The position numbers and the translations under genes are program-made. A stretch of 64,000 nucleotides of DNA from JAVJST01 sp040219295 (GTDB lineage Bacteria; Pseudomonadota; Alphaproteobacteria; Rhodospirillales; Casp-alpha2). Under the pieces are notes generated by a model. That model did no database searches, was not told the origin of the DNA, and was given only the letters and a program-made list of their open reading frames with translations. Of the stretch, positions 56,208 to 63,859 are shown in pieces; the first letter of the stretch is position 1; each line of letters opens with the position of its first letter. The DNA lies in NCBI GenBank assembly GCA_040219295.1, contig JAVJST010000005.1:1404184-1468183 (forward strand), written 5' to 3'.

Positions 56208-57461
56208 TTACAGCCAGTCGTCTTCGAGCGGGTAGCTTGTCAACTGCTCGTAGCCATCCTCGGTAACCAGGACCTGCTCTTCGAGTTTCATGCATTCTTT
56301 GCCGCCGCCGGTGCCGATCAGCGACTCCACACAGATCGTCATGCCAGGCTCCAGGACCCAGTCGTAGCCGCGGCCTTCGTCGTACTGGGGTTTGTGAATG
56401 ATCGAGGGGAACTCGTCGCAAAGACCGACCCCGTGCATCAGGACGCTGTAGCGGTTGGGCCAGCACTCGTCCGGAATGACCCATGCCTTCTCGGCAATTT
56501 CCTTGAGCGAGGCACCGGCCTTGACCAGTTCCCGGTTGTGGGTGATCTGCTCGACGGCCATGGCATAGAGCCGGCGTTGTTCGTCGTTTGGTTTCACGTC
56601 ACCGCAGATCCAGGACCGCGACATGTCAGAGCAATAACCGTAGGGGCCGATCAGGTCGGTGTCGAAGCTGACGATATCGCCCTTCTCGATCGGCCGCATG
56701 GAGCACTCCTGAAACCACGGATTGGTCCGCTGGCCGGACGCCAGCAGGCGCGTCTCGATCCACTCGCCACCCAGGGCGATGTTGGTCTCGTGCAGTTTTG
56801 CCCAGAGCGCATTCTCCGTGATGCCGGGCTCCAGTGCGTCGCGCATCGACTGGACACCGGCCTCGCAGACCCGGATCGCATGTCGCATCAGTGCAATCTC
56901 GCCCGCCGACTTGATGACGCGGGCGCATTCCATGAGCTCGAAACCGTCCATGATCTCGTAGCCGAGATTGGCAAGGGCGTTGGCGCCTTCATATGCCATA
57001 CGGTCGATCGCGACCCGATTGTTGCCGCCTCCGTGGGTCCGCAACAAGTCATCGATTTCCGCTGCCCACTTGTGGGCCATTTCGGTGTGCCGCGGTCCGG
57101 CACCCATGAAAAACGAGGCTGTCGCCGGGCGCGTTTCATCGACCGTCGGAATACCCTGCGAGAAGTGATCGATCGCGTCGTATTCGAAGACGATGACGGG
57201 ACCTTCCGCCGGGACAAAGACGTAGCGGACCTCGTTATGCATGCTCCAGAGCTGCATGTCCGTGACGTCGGTCGCGTAGCGGGTGTTCAGCGGGTCGTAG
57301 AGGATGATGGCGGCATAATCGCGCGCCTTGAGCGCGTCACGGACCCGTCCCAGCCGATAGAGCCGGACCGCATCGAGATCGGTCGGCGGCACGGAATAGT
57401 CCATGGCGCCTTTTTGCGAGGCGGTGTTGGCGACGACGTGACGCGTTGTGACTTGCTGCAT
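56208..57461 (-). CDS. dddP: M24-fold DMSP lyase DddP homologue
   Basis: 417 residues. DddP cleaves dimethylsulfoniopropionate to acrylate and DMS. Recognised from memory of Roseovarius/Ruegeria DddP: GGEWIETRLLASG-RTNPWFQEC, DPLN-RYATD-T-MQLW, and the metal set D267, D269, D279, H343, E379, E394. D349 sits in GLCDEFP, six residues after H343, as the proposed catalytic Asp in the family. Tyr338 and Trp72 align by spacing with reported substrate-site residues. The AGGAG site six bases before the ATG supports the start. A related aminopeptidase-like activity is the alternative; DMSP lyase is likely but unproved. Confidence 0.78.
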   Translation of the reverse strand: MQQVTTRHVVANTASQKGAMDYSVPPTDLDAVRLYRLGRVRDALKARDYAAIILYDPLNTRYATDVTDMQLWSMHNEVRYVFVPAEGPVIVFEYDAIDHFSQGIPTVDETRPATASFFMGAGPRHTEMAHKWAAEIDDLLRTHGGGNNRVAIDRMAYEGANALANLGYEIMDGFELMECARVIKSAGEIALMRHAIRVCEAGVQSMRDALEPGITENALWAKLHETNIALGGEWIETRLLASGQRTNPWFQECSMRPIEKGDIVSFDTDLIGPYGYCSDMSRSWICGDVKPNDEQRRLYAMAVEQITHNRELVKAGASLKEIAEKAWVIPDECWPNRYSVLMHGVGLCDEFPSIIHKPQYDEGRGYDWVLEPGMTICVESLIGTGGGKECMKLEEQVLVTEDGYEQLTSYPLEDDWL

Positions 57462-57586
57462 GCTTCACTCCTGAAACACATCCGCGAAGAGCTCCGAATG
57501 ATTGTTCCGAAAGTGAAGCGTGGCAAATCAATATAATTCGTCGGCACGCGAAAAATTCGCATCGTGGCGCGGTGCCGGCATCCTCG

Positions 57587-58429
57587 TCATGCGGCGGCCT
57601 TTCCGGCCTCCTCGGGGAACGCAAGCAGACGGCAGACCGCCAGCGTGAGTTCCGCGTCGTTGCACGAATAAAGGTGCACGCGATCGAGGCCTTCGCTACG
57701 CAGACGGTCGATCAGCCGACCCGCCGTCGCCACCGCGATCTGCTGGCGCATCTCCGGGTTGGCGTCGAGGCCGGCGAAGCGGCTGATCAGCCAGCGGGGC
57801 AGGGGCTCGCCGCATTTCTTGGCGAAGCTGGCGACCTTCACCACATTGAAGACGGGAAGGATGCCCGGCACCAGCGGCGCGTCCAGTCCGGCCGCGACAT
57901 AGCGGTCGCGGAACCGGAGGTAGGCCTCGGCCTCGAAGAAGAACTGTGTAATTACCTCGGTCGCGCCCGCATCGATCTTGCGCTTGAGGTAGTCGAGGTC
58001 GGAATCGCCGCCCTGGTCGTCGGGATGGCGATTGGGATAAGCGGCGACGGCGATCTGCGACGCACCGAGCCCGTGGATGCGTTCGATCAATTCCACCGAG
58101 GACTGATATCCGTCTGAATGGGGGGTAAACGGCAGTCCCGGTCCGTCGCCGTCGCCGCGCAAGGCGACGAAACGGCGAATACCGGTGTTGATCCACATGG
58201 CGAGGGTATTGTCGACCTCCTCGCGGGTCTGTCCGGCAATTGTGATGTGCGCGGCCGTCGGCACGCCGCCGATGGCGAGAGTCAATGCTGCTTCGCGGCT
58301 TCGGCCCCGGCTCGACCCGCCGGCGCCATAGGTTAGCGAGATGTGGCTTGCGCCGGCACTGAGGAACGGAATGGCGAGCTTCCGAACATCACCGTCCTTG
58401 GGCGGAAAGATTTCGACACTGTAGCGCAT
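57587..58429 (-). CDS. metF: Methylenetetrahydrofolate reductase
   Basis: 280 residues from an ATG at 58429. It uses FAD and NADH to reduce 5,10-methylene-THF to 5-methyl-THF, feeding methionine synthesis. Recognisable stretches are FPPKDG, SHISLTYGAGG, FVALRGD, ITQFFFEAEAYLRFRDR and PGILPVFN, in the order of E. coli MetF. It lies between the ArsR-methyltransferase regulator (25-base gap) and dddP (125-base gap) on the same strand. Confidence 0.93.
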   Translation of the reverse strand: MRYSVEIFPPKDGDVRKLAIPFLSAGASHISLTYGAGGSSRGRSREAALTLAIGGVPTAAHITIAGQTREEVDNTLAMWINTGIRRFVALRGDGDGPGLPFTPHSDGYQSSVELIERIHGLGASQIAVAAYPNRHPDDQGGDSDLDYLKRKIDAGATEVITQFFFEAEAYLRFRDRYVAAGLDAPLVPGILPVFNVVKVASFAKKCGEPLPRWLISRFAGLDANPEMRQQIAVATAGRLIDRLRSEGLDRVHLYSCNDAELTLAVCRLLAFPEEAGKAAA

Positions 58430-58454
58430 GGGATCGTTCCTTTCGGTCGGGGGG

Positions 58455-59405
58455 TTATGCCTTGCGCGCGACCCAGAACAGGATGTCGGGCGCACTTTGC
58501 GCGATGGTTGACGTCTGGATGGCAGCGAAACCGGCGAGGGCGAGCCACTGGCGCACCGCCTCGTCGGCGAAACCGGGCCAGCGATGGCCGTGCTGACGAG
58601 TGAACTCACGGCGCTCGTGTGGTGCGAAATCGACCACGAAAATCCAGCCGCCGGGCGCCGTTACCCGGCCGCATTCCTTGATGACCGCCTGCGGGTTCTC
58701 GGCGTAATGCAGCACCAGATGCAGTGACAGCGCATCGAAACTGTCGTCGTCGAACGGCAGCTTGCGCATGTCGCCCTGGCGGACCTGACAGTGGGGCAGA
58801 CCTTCGTTGTGGATTGCGGCGCGTGCCGCCAGGAGCATGTCGCGCGAAACGTCTATGCCGACGCCCTCGCTGATCTCAGGGCCGAGCAGACGAAGCACGT
58901 GACCGGTACCGGTGCCGACGTCGAGCAGGGTCTCGGCATCGGTTTCGGCAAATCGGTTCCGGAGCGCGGCATCGACGGCCGACTCGTCGATTAGCTCACG
59001 GCGAACCTCATCCCAGCGCGCGTAGTGTTTGCGAAAATAGCTCTGCGCCTGAACTTCCCACGTATCGGTAACGAGGCGCAGGCGGGCGAGGTCGCGTTTG
59101 TGCTGTTCGTCGTCGGCCGGAACCTGATCGACAATTTCCCGGACCAGGCTGGCGAGGGGGCCGGACGTGACGGCGCGGAACCAGACGGACTGGCCTTCCT
59201 GATGGCGCTCTAGGACTCCGGCTTCGTGCATCAGTTTGAGGTGCCGGGAAACTCGCGGTTGGCTCTGTTCGAGAATGTCTGAGAGATCACCGACCGTGAG
59301 TTCGCCGTGCGCGCACAACAACAGGATGCGCAGGCGCGTATGTTCGGCGATGGCGCGGAGGGCTTCGAGCGTCGAGGCCAACGATTGGGGTTTGTTCTCG
59401 TTCAT
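58455..59405 (-). CDS. ArsR-family regulator fused to SAM-dependent methyltransferase
   Basis: 316 residues. Residues 10-95 are an ArsR winged helix (RLRILLLCAHGELTVGDLSDIL, SQPRVSRHLKLMHEAGVLE). Residues 130-316 are a class I methyltransferase with SAM motif LLDVGTGTGHVLRLL near 160 and ERREFTRQHGHRW near 280. Such ArsR-methyltransferase fusions beside metF occur in Alphaproteobacteria and may sense SAM or SAH to control methionine genes, in the manner reported for ArsR-type SahR/SamR regulators. Whether the methyltransferase domain still methylates is unknown. The ATG is only nine bases after a TATAAT, which suggests a leaderless or near-leaderless message. Confidence 0.82.
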   Translation of the reverse strand: MNENKPQSLASTLEALRAIAEHTRLRILLLCAHGELTVGDLSDILEQSQPRVSRHLKLMHEAGVLERHQEGQSVWFRAVTSGPLASLVREIVDQVPADDEQHKRDLARLRLVTDTWEVQAQSYFRKHYARWDEVRRELIDESAVDAALRNRFAETDAETLLDVGTGTGHVLRLLGPEISEGVGIDVSRDMLLAARAAIHNEGLPHCQVRQGDMRKLPFDDDSFDALSLHLVLHYAENPQAVIKECGRVTAPGGWIFVVDFAPHERREFTRQHGHRWPGFADEAVRQWLALAGFAAIQTSTIAQSAPDILFWVARKA

Positions 59406-59414
59406 AACGGAAAC

Positions 59415-59440
59415 ATTATATAAAAAAATCTTTATGTCAA
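59415..59440 (-). promoter_or_regulatory. Candidate promoter and operator of the ArsR-methyltransferase gene
   Basis: On the minus strand, perfect TTGACA (59435-59440) and TATAAT (59415-59420) are only 14 bases apart, which is short for sigma-70. A near-dyad ATAAAGA/TTTTTAT (59420-59435) overlaps the spacer and could be an ArsR operator for autoregulation. AT-richness here is striking in a GC-rich window. Confidence 0.45.
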
Positions 59441-59460
59441 TTTGAAATAATCAACGAGGG

Positions 59461-59484
59461 AACCCCGGCGTGGCGACGCCGGTT
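59461..59484. repeat. GC-rich hairpin downstream of the dehydrogenase gene
   Basis: AACCCCGGCGT and ACGCCGGTT pair around a GGCG loop with two bulged bases. It is downstream of the minus-strand dehydrogenase stop (59516), but no T tract follows, so termination is uncertain. Confidence 0.35.
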
Positions 59485-59515
59485 CGGATACTCGCTCAGA
59501 GAACAGAAGAGGTGA

Positions 59516-60505
59516 CTATGAGAGCGGCGCCGTGACGAACCCTGCTTGCTTATCGACCACGTTGATCAGCGGTTCGCCGGCCCGGAACTTTTCCAGGTTC
59601 TTGACGAACAGGGCGGTCACGTCGTGCAGGTAGGTGTGATAATCGCCGGAACTGTGCGGCGTGATGATGAGATTGGGGGCCAACCACAGCGGATCTTCGG
59701 GGGGCAGGGGCTCGTTGCACACGACATCGACCGCCGCCGCGGCGATCTTCTCGCCTTCCAGTGCGCGAATCAGCGCCGGCTCGTCGACCTGCTGACCGCG
59801 GCCGAAATTGATGAACTGGGCCTTTTCACTCATGGCGTCGAATGCCGCGTCCGAGAACAGGTTCTCGGTCTCCGGTGTGAAAGGCGCCATCATGATGACG
59901 TAATCGAAGCCCGGGAGAGTGGCGATCAGGTCGGATACGGCATGAATACGGGCGAAGTCGGAGTCGTCGGTCCTTGCGGTGCGGCCAACACCCTCGACCA
60001 CGAGGCCGAAGGCTCTGAAAAGCCGGGCCATGGCGCGCCCGATGGCGCCGACGCCGACGATCAACACGCGCTGGCCCTCCATGCGGGTGGAATAGAGATG
60101 CCGCCAGCGGTTTTCTCGCTGCTGGTCATGGGCGGTCGAGAACTTCTTGGCGTGCGCAATCATCAGCCCGAGCGCGTACTCCGCCATCGGCCGGTCGAAG
60201 ATGCCGCGGGCGTTTGTCAGCAGTACGTTGCTGTTCTTGAGGTCATCGAACATGGCGCCGTCGACACCGGCCCCGGACCACTGGATCCACTCGAGGCTGT
60301 CGGCGGCATGCCACGCCTGCGGCAGGTCGCCGCCGCGGAAGTTCCAGCCGAACAGCACCCGCGCGCCCGGCAGGGCCTTCTCCAGGGCGTCGAGATCCGG
60401 CGCGAAGCGGATTTCGACATCGGTAGGGATAATCTCGAACCCGCGCACCTGGCGCGGCTCTTTCGCTCCCTGGATGACAACGGCGAGGGGTGAAGCATCG
60501 GCCAT
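59516..60505 (-). CDS. D-2-hydroxyacid dehydrogenase (NAD-dependent)
   Basis: 329 residues from an ATG at 60505. The NAD-binding GVGAIGR motif lies near residue 150. The catalytic set is the arginine in NFGRGQQVD, the glutamate in VVCNEPLP and the histidine in TPHSSG. D-2-hydroxyacid dehydrogenases act on substrates such as D-lactate, hydroxypyruvate and glyoxylate; hydroxypyruvate reduction would fit the serine cycle genes elsewhere in the window, but this is guesswork. It lies about 110 bases upstream of the regulator-metF-dddP group, on the same strand. Confidence 0.88.
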   Translation of the reverse strand: MADASPLAVVIQGAKEPRQVRGFEIIPTDVEIRFAPDLDALEKALPGARVLFGWNFRGGDLPQAWHAADSLEWIQWSGAGVDGAMFDDLKNSNVLLTNARGIFDRPMAEYALGLMIAHAKKFSTAHDQQRENRWRHLYSTRMEGQRVLIVGVGAIGRAMARLFRAFGLVVEGVGRTARTDDSDFARIHAVSDLIATLPGFDYVIMMAPFTPETENLFSDAAFDAMSEKAQFINFGRGQQVDEPALIRALEGEKIAAAAVDVVCNEPLPPEDPLWLAPNLIITPHSSGDYHTYLHDVTALFVKNLEKFRAGEPLINVVDKQAGFVTAPLS

Positions 60506-60527
60506 GGCTGGAGTCCGTCAAGAAAGG

Positions 60528-60603
60528 TGGTGCCGGCTGCAGGAGTCGAACCCGCGACCTACTGATTACAAATCAGCCGCTCTACCAACTGAGCTAAGCC
60601 GGC
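60528..60603 (-). tRNA. tRNA-Thr (anticodon TGT)
   Basis: On the minus strand the acceptor GCCGGCT/AGCCGGC, the TTGGTAGAGC D-arm and the GGTTCGACTCC T-arm are all normal; the anticodon loop TTTGTAA gives anticodon TGT. CCA is encoded, ending at 60528. It decodes ACA (and wobble ACN). It lies between the dehydrogenase and DUF4126 genes. Confidence 0.95.
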
Positions 60604-60734
60604 CTCGAAACAGATCAATGAACAATCCGTTCAAGTTCGCGGGCACGTCTTACGCCGTGGCGGGTTCTGGTGCAAGGCCGCAACTTGCCGCTGCCTGCTG
60701 ATGTCTCCACAATGGCCGCAGGAGGAGTTTTGAA

Positions 60735-61469
60735 GTGGACACGCTGCAGATTCTGACCCTGGCGCTCGGCGCCGCGTGGGCCAGCGGCATCAATCTCTAC
60801 GCGACCATCCTGTTGGTCGGTGGTCTCGGTCTGTTCGGCGTCGTCGATCTGCCGCCGGGGCTCGAAATCCTCGAGAGCCCGCTGGTGCTCATCGCCGCCG
60901 CGGTTCTCTACGGTATTGAGTTCTTCGCCGACAAGATCCCCGTGGTCGATACCATGTGGGACACCATCCACACCTTCATCCGCATTCCCGCCGGCGCCTT
61001 GTTGGCGGCGGGCGCCATCGAGGGCTTCGATCTCACCGGCATGGGCGAGGATGTCGAGTTCATCCTGGCGCTGCTGGCGGGCGGGGCGCTGACCGCCGGC
61101 ACCCACGCCACGAAGACCGCCAGCCGGGCGGCCGTAAACCTCTCGCCCGAGCCGTTCTCGAATATCGCCGCGTCGCTGGTCGAGGACATCCTCGTCTTCA
61201 CCGGACTCTCGCTGGCGTTATTCAAACCGGTCGCGTTCCTGGTCGCCGCTGGAATCGGACTGGCGATCCTGATTTGGCTGGTGCCCAAGCTGTGGCGCGG
61301 CATGGCCGCGTTCTTTCGGCGATTTTCGCACCCGGGCGAGGCAGCACGGTCGGCGCGGGCGCATCAATGGGCGCCCGGCGGGCCGGCGTCGGCGGCGCCC
61401 CCCGTTATCGCGCGGGGAAGCGGCGGTGCCGACCGTGACGGGCGGACAGACGTGGATGCGTCTTTCTGA
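60735..61469 (+). CDS. DUF4126 membrane protein
   Basis: 244 residues from a GTG at 60735 with GGAGGAG upstream. Four or five hydrophobic helices are visible, and the overall pattern (ASGINLYATILLVG at the start, GTHATKTASRAAVNLSPEP in the middle) matches DUF4126. The function is unknown. The C-terminal 45 residues (about 200-244) are polar and probably disordered. It ends directly next to the following ABC gene, which starts at its stop codon region. Confidence 0.8.
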   Translation: MDTLQILTLALGAAWASGINLYATILLVGGLGLFGVVDLPPGLEILESPLVLIAAAVLYGIEFFADKIPVVDTMWDTIHTFIRIPAGALLAAGAIEGFDLTGMGEDVEFILALLAGGALTAGTHATKTASRAAVNLSPEPFSNIAASLVEDILVFTGLSLALFKPVAFLVAAGIGLAILIWLVPKLWRGMAAFFRRFSHPGEAARSARAHQWAPGGPASAAPPVIARGSGGADRDGRTDVDASF

Positions 61470-62432
61470 ATGCGCGACATCGTTGTCCTTGCGTGGCGCC
61501 ATCACCGAAAGCACCAGATCGCGGTTGTCGTTCTCTCGATTTTTGTCGCCGGAATCTCGGCCGTACCTCTCGAATTGCAACGCCGGATCGTCGACGGCGC
61601 CATTGCTGATTCGGATGTCGATCTGCTGACCACTCTGATCGGCGCCTTGGCCGGAGTTCTGATCCTGCAGGGGATCGCCAAGTACAAAATGCGCATGTTG
61701 CGTCATCAGATCGCCGAGAACGCGATGCGGGATATCCGGCAACAAACCTTCTGCGGCGTCTCGGGCGACTGCCGCAATGTCGAACTGGAGGCAGAAAATG
61801 GCGACGATGACAATCGTGACGAGGGCGAGCGCGGCACGGCCATGTCGATTATCACGGCCGAGGTCAGGCCGTTTGGCGGATTCGTTGGGGAAGTTTTCTC
61901 CATCCCGCTTTCGGAAGGCGGCGTTCTGCTGGTCGTCTTCGGTTACCTGCTCTACATCCAGCCCTGGGTCGCCCTAGCGGCGCTCGCGGTGTTCATCCCG
62001 CAGATGATTTTGGTGCCGATCGTCCAGCGCCGCATCAACAATTACGTTCGCCGCCACACGGAAGAGCTCCGCAAGGTCGGCGATGAACTCGACGACGAGT
62101 CGACGTCGGCCGATAAGACGATCGCTCGGCTCGACAAGGTGTTTTCACTGCAAATGAGGCGCTTTCGTCTCAAGTACCTGCTGAAGCTTGCGACCAATCT
62201 GATGAATCACGCCGCCACGCTGATTATTCTTGGACTGGGTGGCTGGCTCGCCATTCAGGGCGAGATCGCCGTCGGCGTCATCGTCGCGTTCCTCTCGGGC
62301 ATCGAACGGGTTGCGGACCCGTGGCGCGAACTCATCACGTATTATCGGACCGCGTCGGACGCAGCCATGCGTCAGCGCCAGATCAAACGCGGGCTAGACG
62401 CCATCGCCGGCGCGCGGAACGGTAAATCATGA
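61470..62432 (+). CDS. Orphan ABC-type transmembrane domain protein without ATPase
   Basis: 320 residues that match the ABC exporter membrane domain: a first helix (VVVLSIFVAGISAVP), a helix near residue 60, helices at about 150-165 and 170-185, and a later pair near 240-275, with the coupling region LRKVGDELDDEST. The usual nucleotide-binding domain is absent: no Walker A, Q-loop or ABC signature is visible, and the reading ends at KRGLDAIAGARNGKS. An acidic insert lies near residues 105-125. It may pair with an ATPase made elsewhere, or have another role. Confidence 0.75.
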   Translation: MRDIVVLAWRHHRKHQIAVVVLSIFVAGISAVPLELQRRIVDGAIADSDVDLLTTLIGALAGVLILQGIAKYKMRMLRHQIAENAMRDIRQQTFCGVSGDCRNVELEAENGDDDNRDEGERGTAMSIITAEVRPFGGFVGEVFSIPLSEGGVLLVVFGYLLYIQPWVALAALAVFIPQMILVPIVQRRINNYVRRHTEELRKVGDELDDESTSADKTIARLDKVFSLQMRRFRLKYLLKLATNLMNHAATLIILGLGGWLAIQGEIAVGVIVAFLSGIERVADPWRELITYYRTASDAAMRQRQIKRGLDAIAGARNGKS

Positions 62433-63281
62433 ATTAGTGGTTTTGGCGGCAAAGGCCGCGTAGAAAGCGATCGCCGCCGCGTTGGACAGGTTCAGGCTCT
62501 CCATGTCCCGCCGGATCGGAATGCGCACCAGGAAATCGCAGTATTCCCGGGTCAGGCGGCGAAGCCCTGAGTCCTCGGCGCCGAGCACGATGACCGCTTT
62601 CTCGGGCCAGTCCAAATCGCCGATGGACGTCTCCGTTTCGCCGGCCAGCCCGACGGTCCAGTAGCCGGCGCCCTTCAGCTGGTCGAGAGCCCGGGCGAGG
62701 TTTGTCGCGCGGACCAGCGGCACGGTCTCCAGGGCGCCGGACGCCGCCTTGGCCAGCGCGCCGGTCGCCTCCGGGGCATGACGGTCCTGCACGATGACGG
62801 CCTCAACGCCGAACGCCGCTGCGGACCGCAATACAGCGCCGACGTTTCGCGGGTCCGTGCCCTGATCGACAACGGCAAGCGTGCTGGTCGGCTTTTCGTC
62901 GGCCTGCTTTACCAGGTCCTCGACATGCACGGCCGGCAACGGCGCGACCTGAAGCGCCATGCCCTGATGAACGGCGCCTTCGGGCACGACGGCGTCTATT
63001 CGCGACTTGTCGACGGTTTCGGGGGCAGGGCGAGGCAGGCGAACGGTCTGCAGGACCGTCTCGACCATCTGTTGCGCACTGCCGGTGACTAACAGGCGGC
63101 GGCAGGTGCGCGCTGGATTGCGCAGCGCGCTTTCGACGGCGTGCCGGCCAAACAGCCAGACGGCGCCGCCACCGTCATGGCGGCGCTGGCCCGGATGCTC
63201 GTTCTCCGGGGACCTGGACGGCCGGTTATCCGATTTCTTCCGGTGGCTTGCGGCGGGGCGCGGCGGCTTGCGTTTGCTCAT
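62427..63281 (-). CDS. rlmB: 23S rRNA (guanosine-2'-O)-methyltransferase, SpoU/RlmB family
   Basis: 284 residues. An N-terminal substrate-binding domain precedes a SPOUT domain with the three SpoU motifs: VDQGTDPRNVGAVLRSAAAFG, VIVLGAEDSGLRR and SLNLSNAAAIAFYAA. RlmB modifies G2251 of 23S rRNA; TrmH-type tRNA modification is the main alternative. The N-terminal 30 residues are basic and polar. It overlaps the orphan ABC gene by six bases at its 3' end. Confidence 0.9.
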   Translation of the reverse strand: MSKRKPPRPAASHRKKSDNRPSRSPENEHPGQRRHDGGGAVWLFGRHAVESALRNPARTCRRLLVTGSAQQMVETVLQTVRLPRPAPETVDKSRIDAVVPEGAVHQGMALQVAPLPAVHVEDLVKQADEKPTSTLAVVDQGTDPRNVGAVLRSAAAFGVEAVIVQDRHAPEATGALAKAASGALETVPLVRATNLARALDQLKGAGYWTVGLAGETETSIGDLDWPEKAVIVLGAEDSGLRRLTREYCDFLVRIPIRRDMESLNLSNAAAIAFYAAFAAKTTNS

Positions 63282-63406
63282 GGCTGCGCCTATACCATAG
63301 CCCTTCGTTCAAGTCCCAACGCGTTTTTCACGCCGAGGCGTTCACCGGATCGTTCCGGAAGCCCGGAAAAGCGCGGCGGGGCGTGTTTGTTTTGGCGTTT
63401 TAAGCG

Positions 63407-63436
63407 TTGACACGTAACGCTTTGAACCCGTATGTG
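63407..63436 (+). promoter_or_regulatory. tuf: Candidate promoter for the tRNA-Tyr/Gly/tuf unit
   Basis: A perfect TTGACA (63407-63412) lies 18 bases before TATGTG (63431-63436), about 53 bases ahead of tRNA-Tyr. The -10 is weak; stringently controlled tRNA promoters often have a GC-rich discriminator, and GCGTCC follows here. Confidence 0.5.
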
Positions 63437-63488
63437 AGCGTCCGCGCTCGATCCGCCTTTTCGCGGTGCGAATGGGCGGGACCCGGTC

Positions 63489-63573
63489 GGAGGGGTGCCC
63501 GAGTGGCTAAAGGGGACGGGCTGTAAACCCGTTGGCTATGCCTACGTTGGTTCGAATCCAACCCCCTCCACCA
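63489..63573 (+). tRNA. tRNA-Tyr (anticodon GTA)
   Basis: The 85-base class II tRNA has the acceptor GGAGGGG/CCCCTCC, a long variable arm (GGCTATGCCTACG) and the anticodon loop CTGTAAA giving GTA. The T-arm GGTTCGAATCC is normal. CCA is encoded at 63571-63573. Confidence 0.96.
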
Positions 63574-63574
63574 T

Positions 63575-63590
63575 CTCCCGCACGCGGGAG
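63575..63590. repeat. Hairpin between tRNA-Tyr and tRNA-Gly
   Basis: CTCCCG and CGGGAG pair as six bases around a CACG loop directly after the tRNA-Tyr CCA end. It may guide processing of the polycistronic precursor. Confidence 0.35.
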
Positions 63591-63668
63591 GTTGCAGAAC
63601 GACCGGTCGCGGGGCGCAGAGAAGGAGTTTTTCGGGGGTCTTCGGGCGAAGATCCATCTCGGAACTGG

Positions 63669-63742
63669 GCGGGTGTAGCTCAATGGTAGAGCAGAAGCCT
63701 TCCAAGCTTACGACGAGGGTTCGATTCCCTTCACCCGCTCCA
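63669..63742 (+). tRNA. tRNA-Gly (anticodon TCC)
   Basis: The 74-base tRNA has GCGGGTG/CACCCGC acceptor stem, an anticodon loop CTTCCAA giving TCC and a GGTTCGATTCC T-arm. CCA is encoded at 63740-63742. It decodes GGA/GGG. Confidence 0.95.
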
Positions 63743-63859
63743 AACCGGGAGCTTCTGGAGCCCGGACCTGCCAGCGGCCGGGATGGAAGATCGGAATTAG
63801 GGTTTCGGCAGGATCGCGTTGGCGGTCGCAGGTGTTACTAACCAGGGAAAGACAAGACC

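Noticed and set aside
57548..57560. GCGAA-AAA-TTCGC hairpin before dddP as a terminator for metF
   Set aside because: The stem is five bases and no T tract follows on the minus strand.
63400..63705. A 101-aa minus-strand reading frame
   Set aside because: It runs across the tRNA-Tyr gene and into tRNA-Gly and has no ribosome site or family match.
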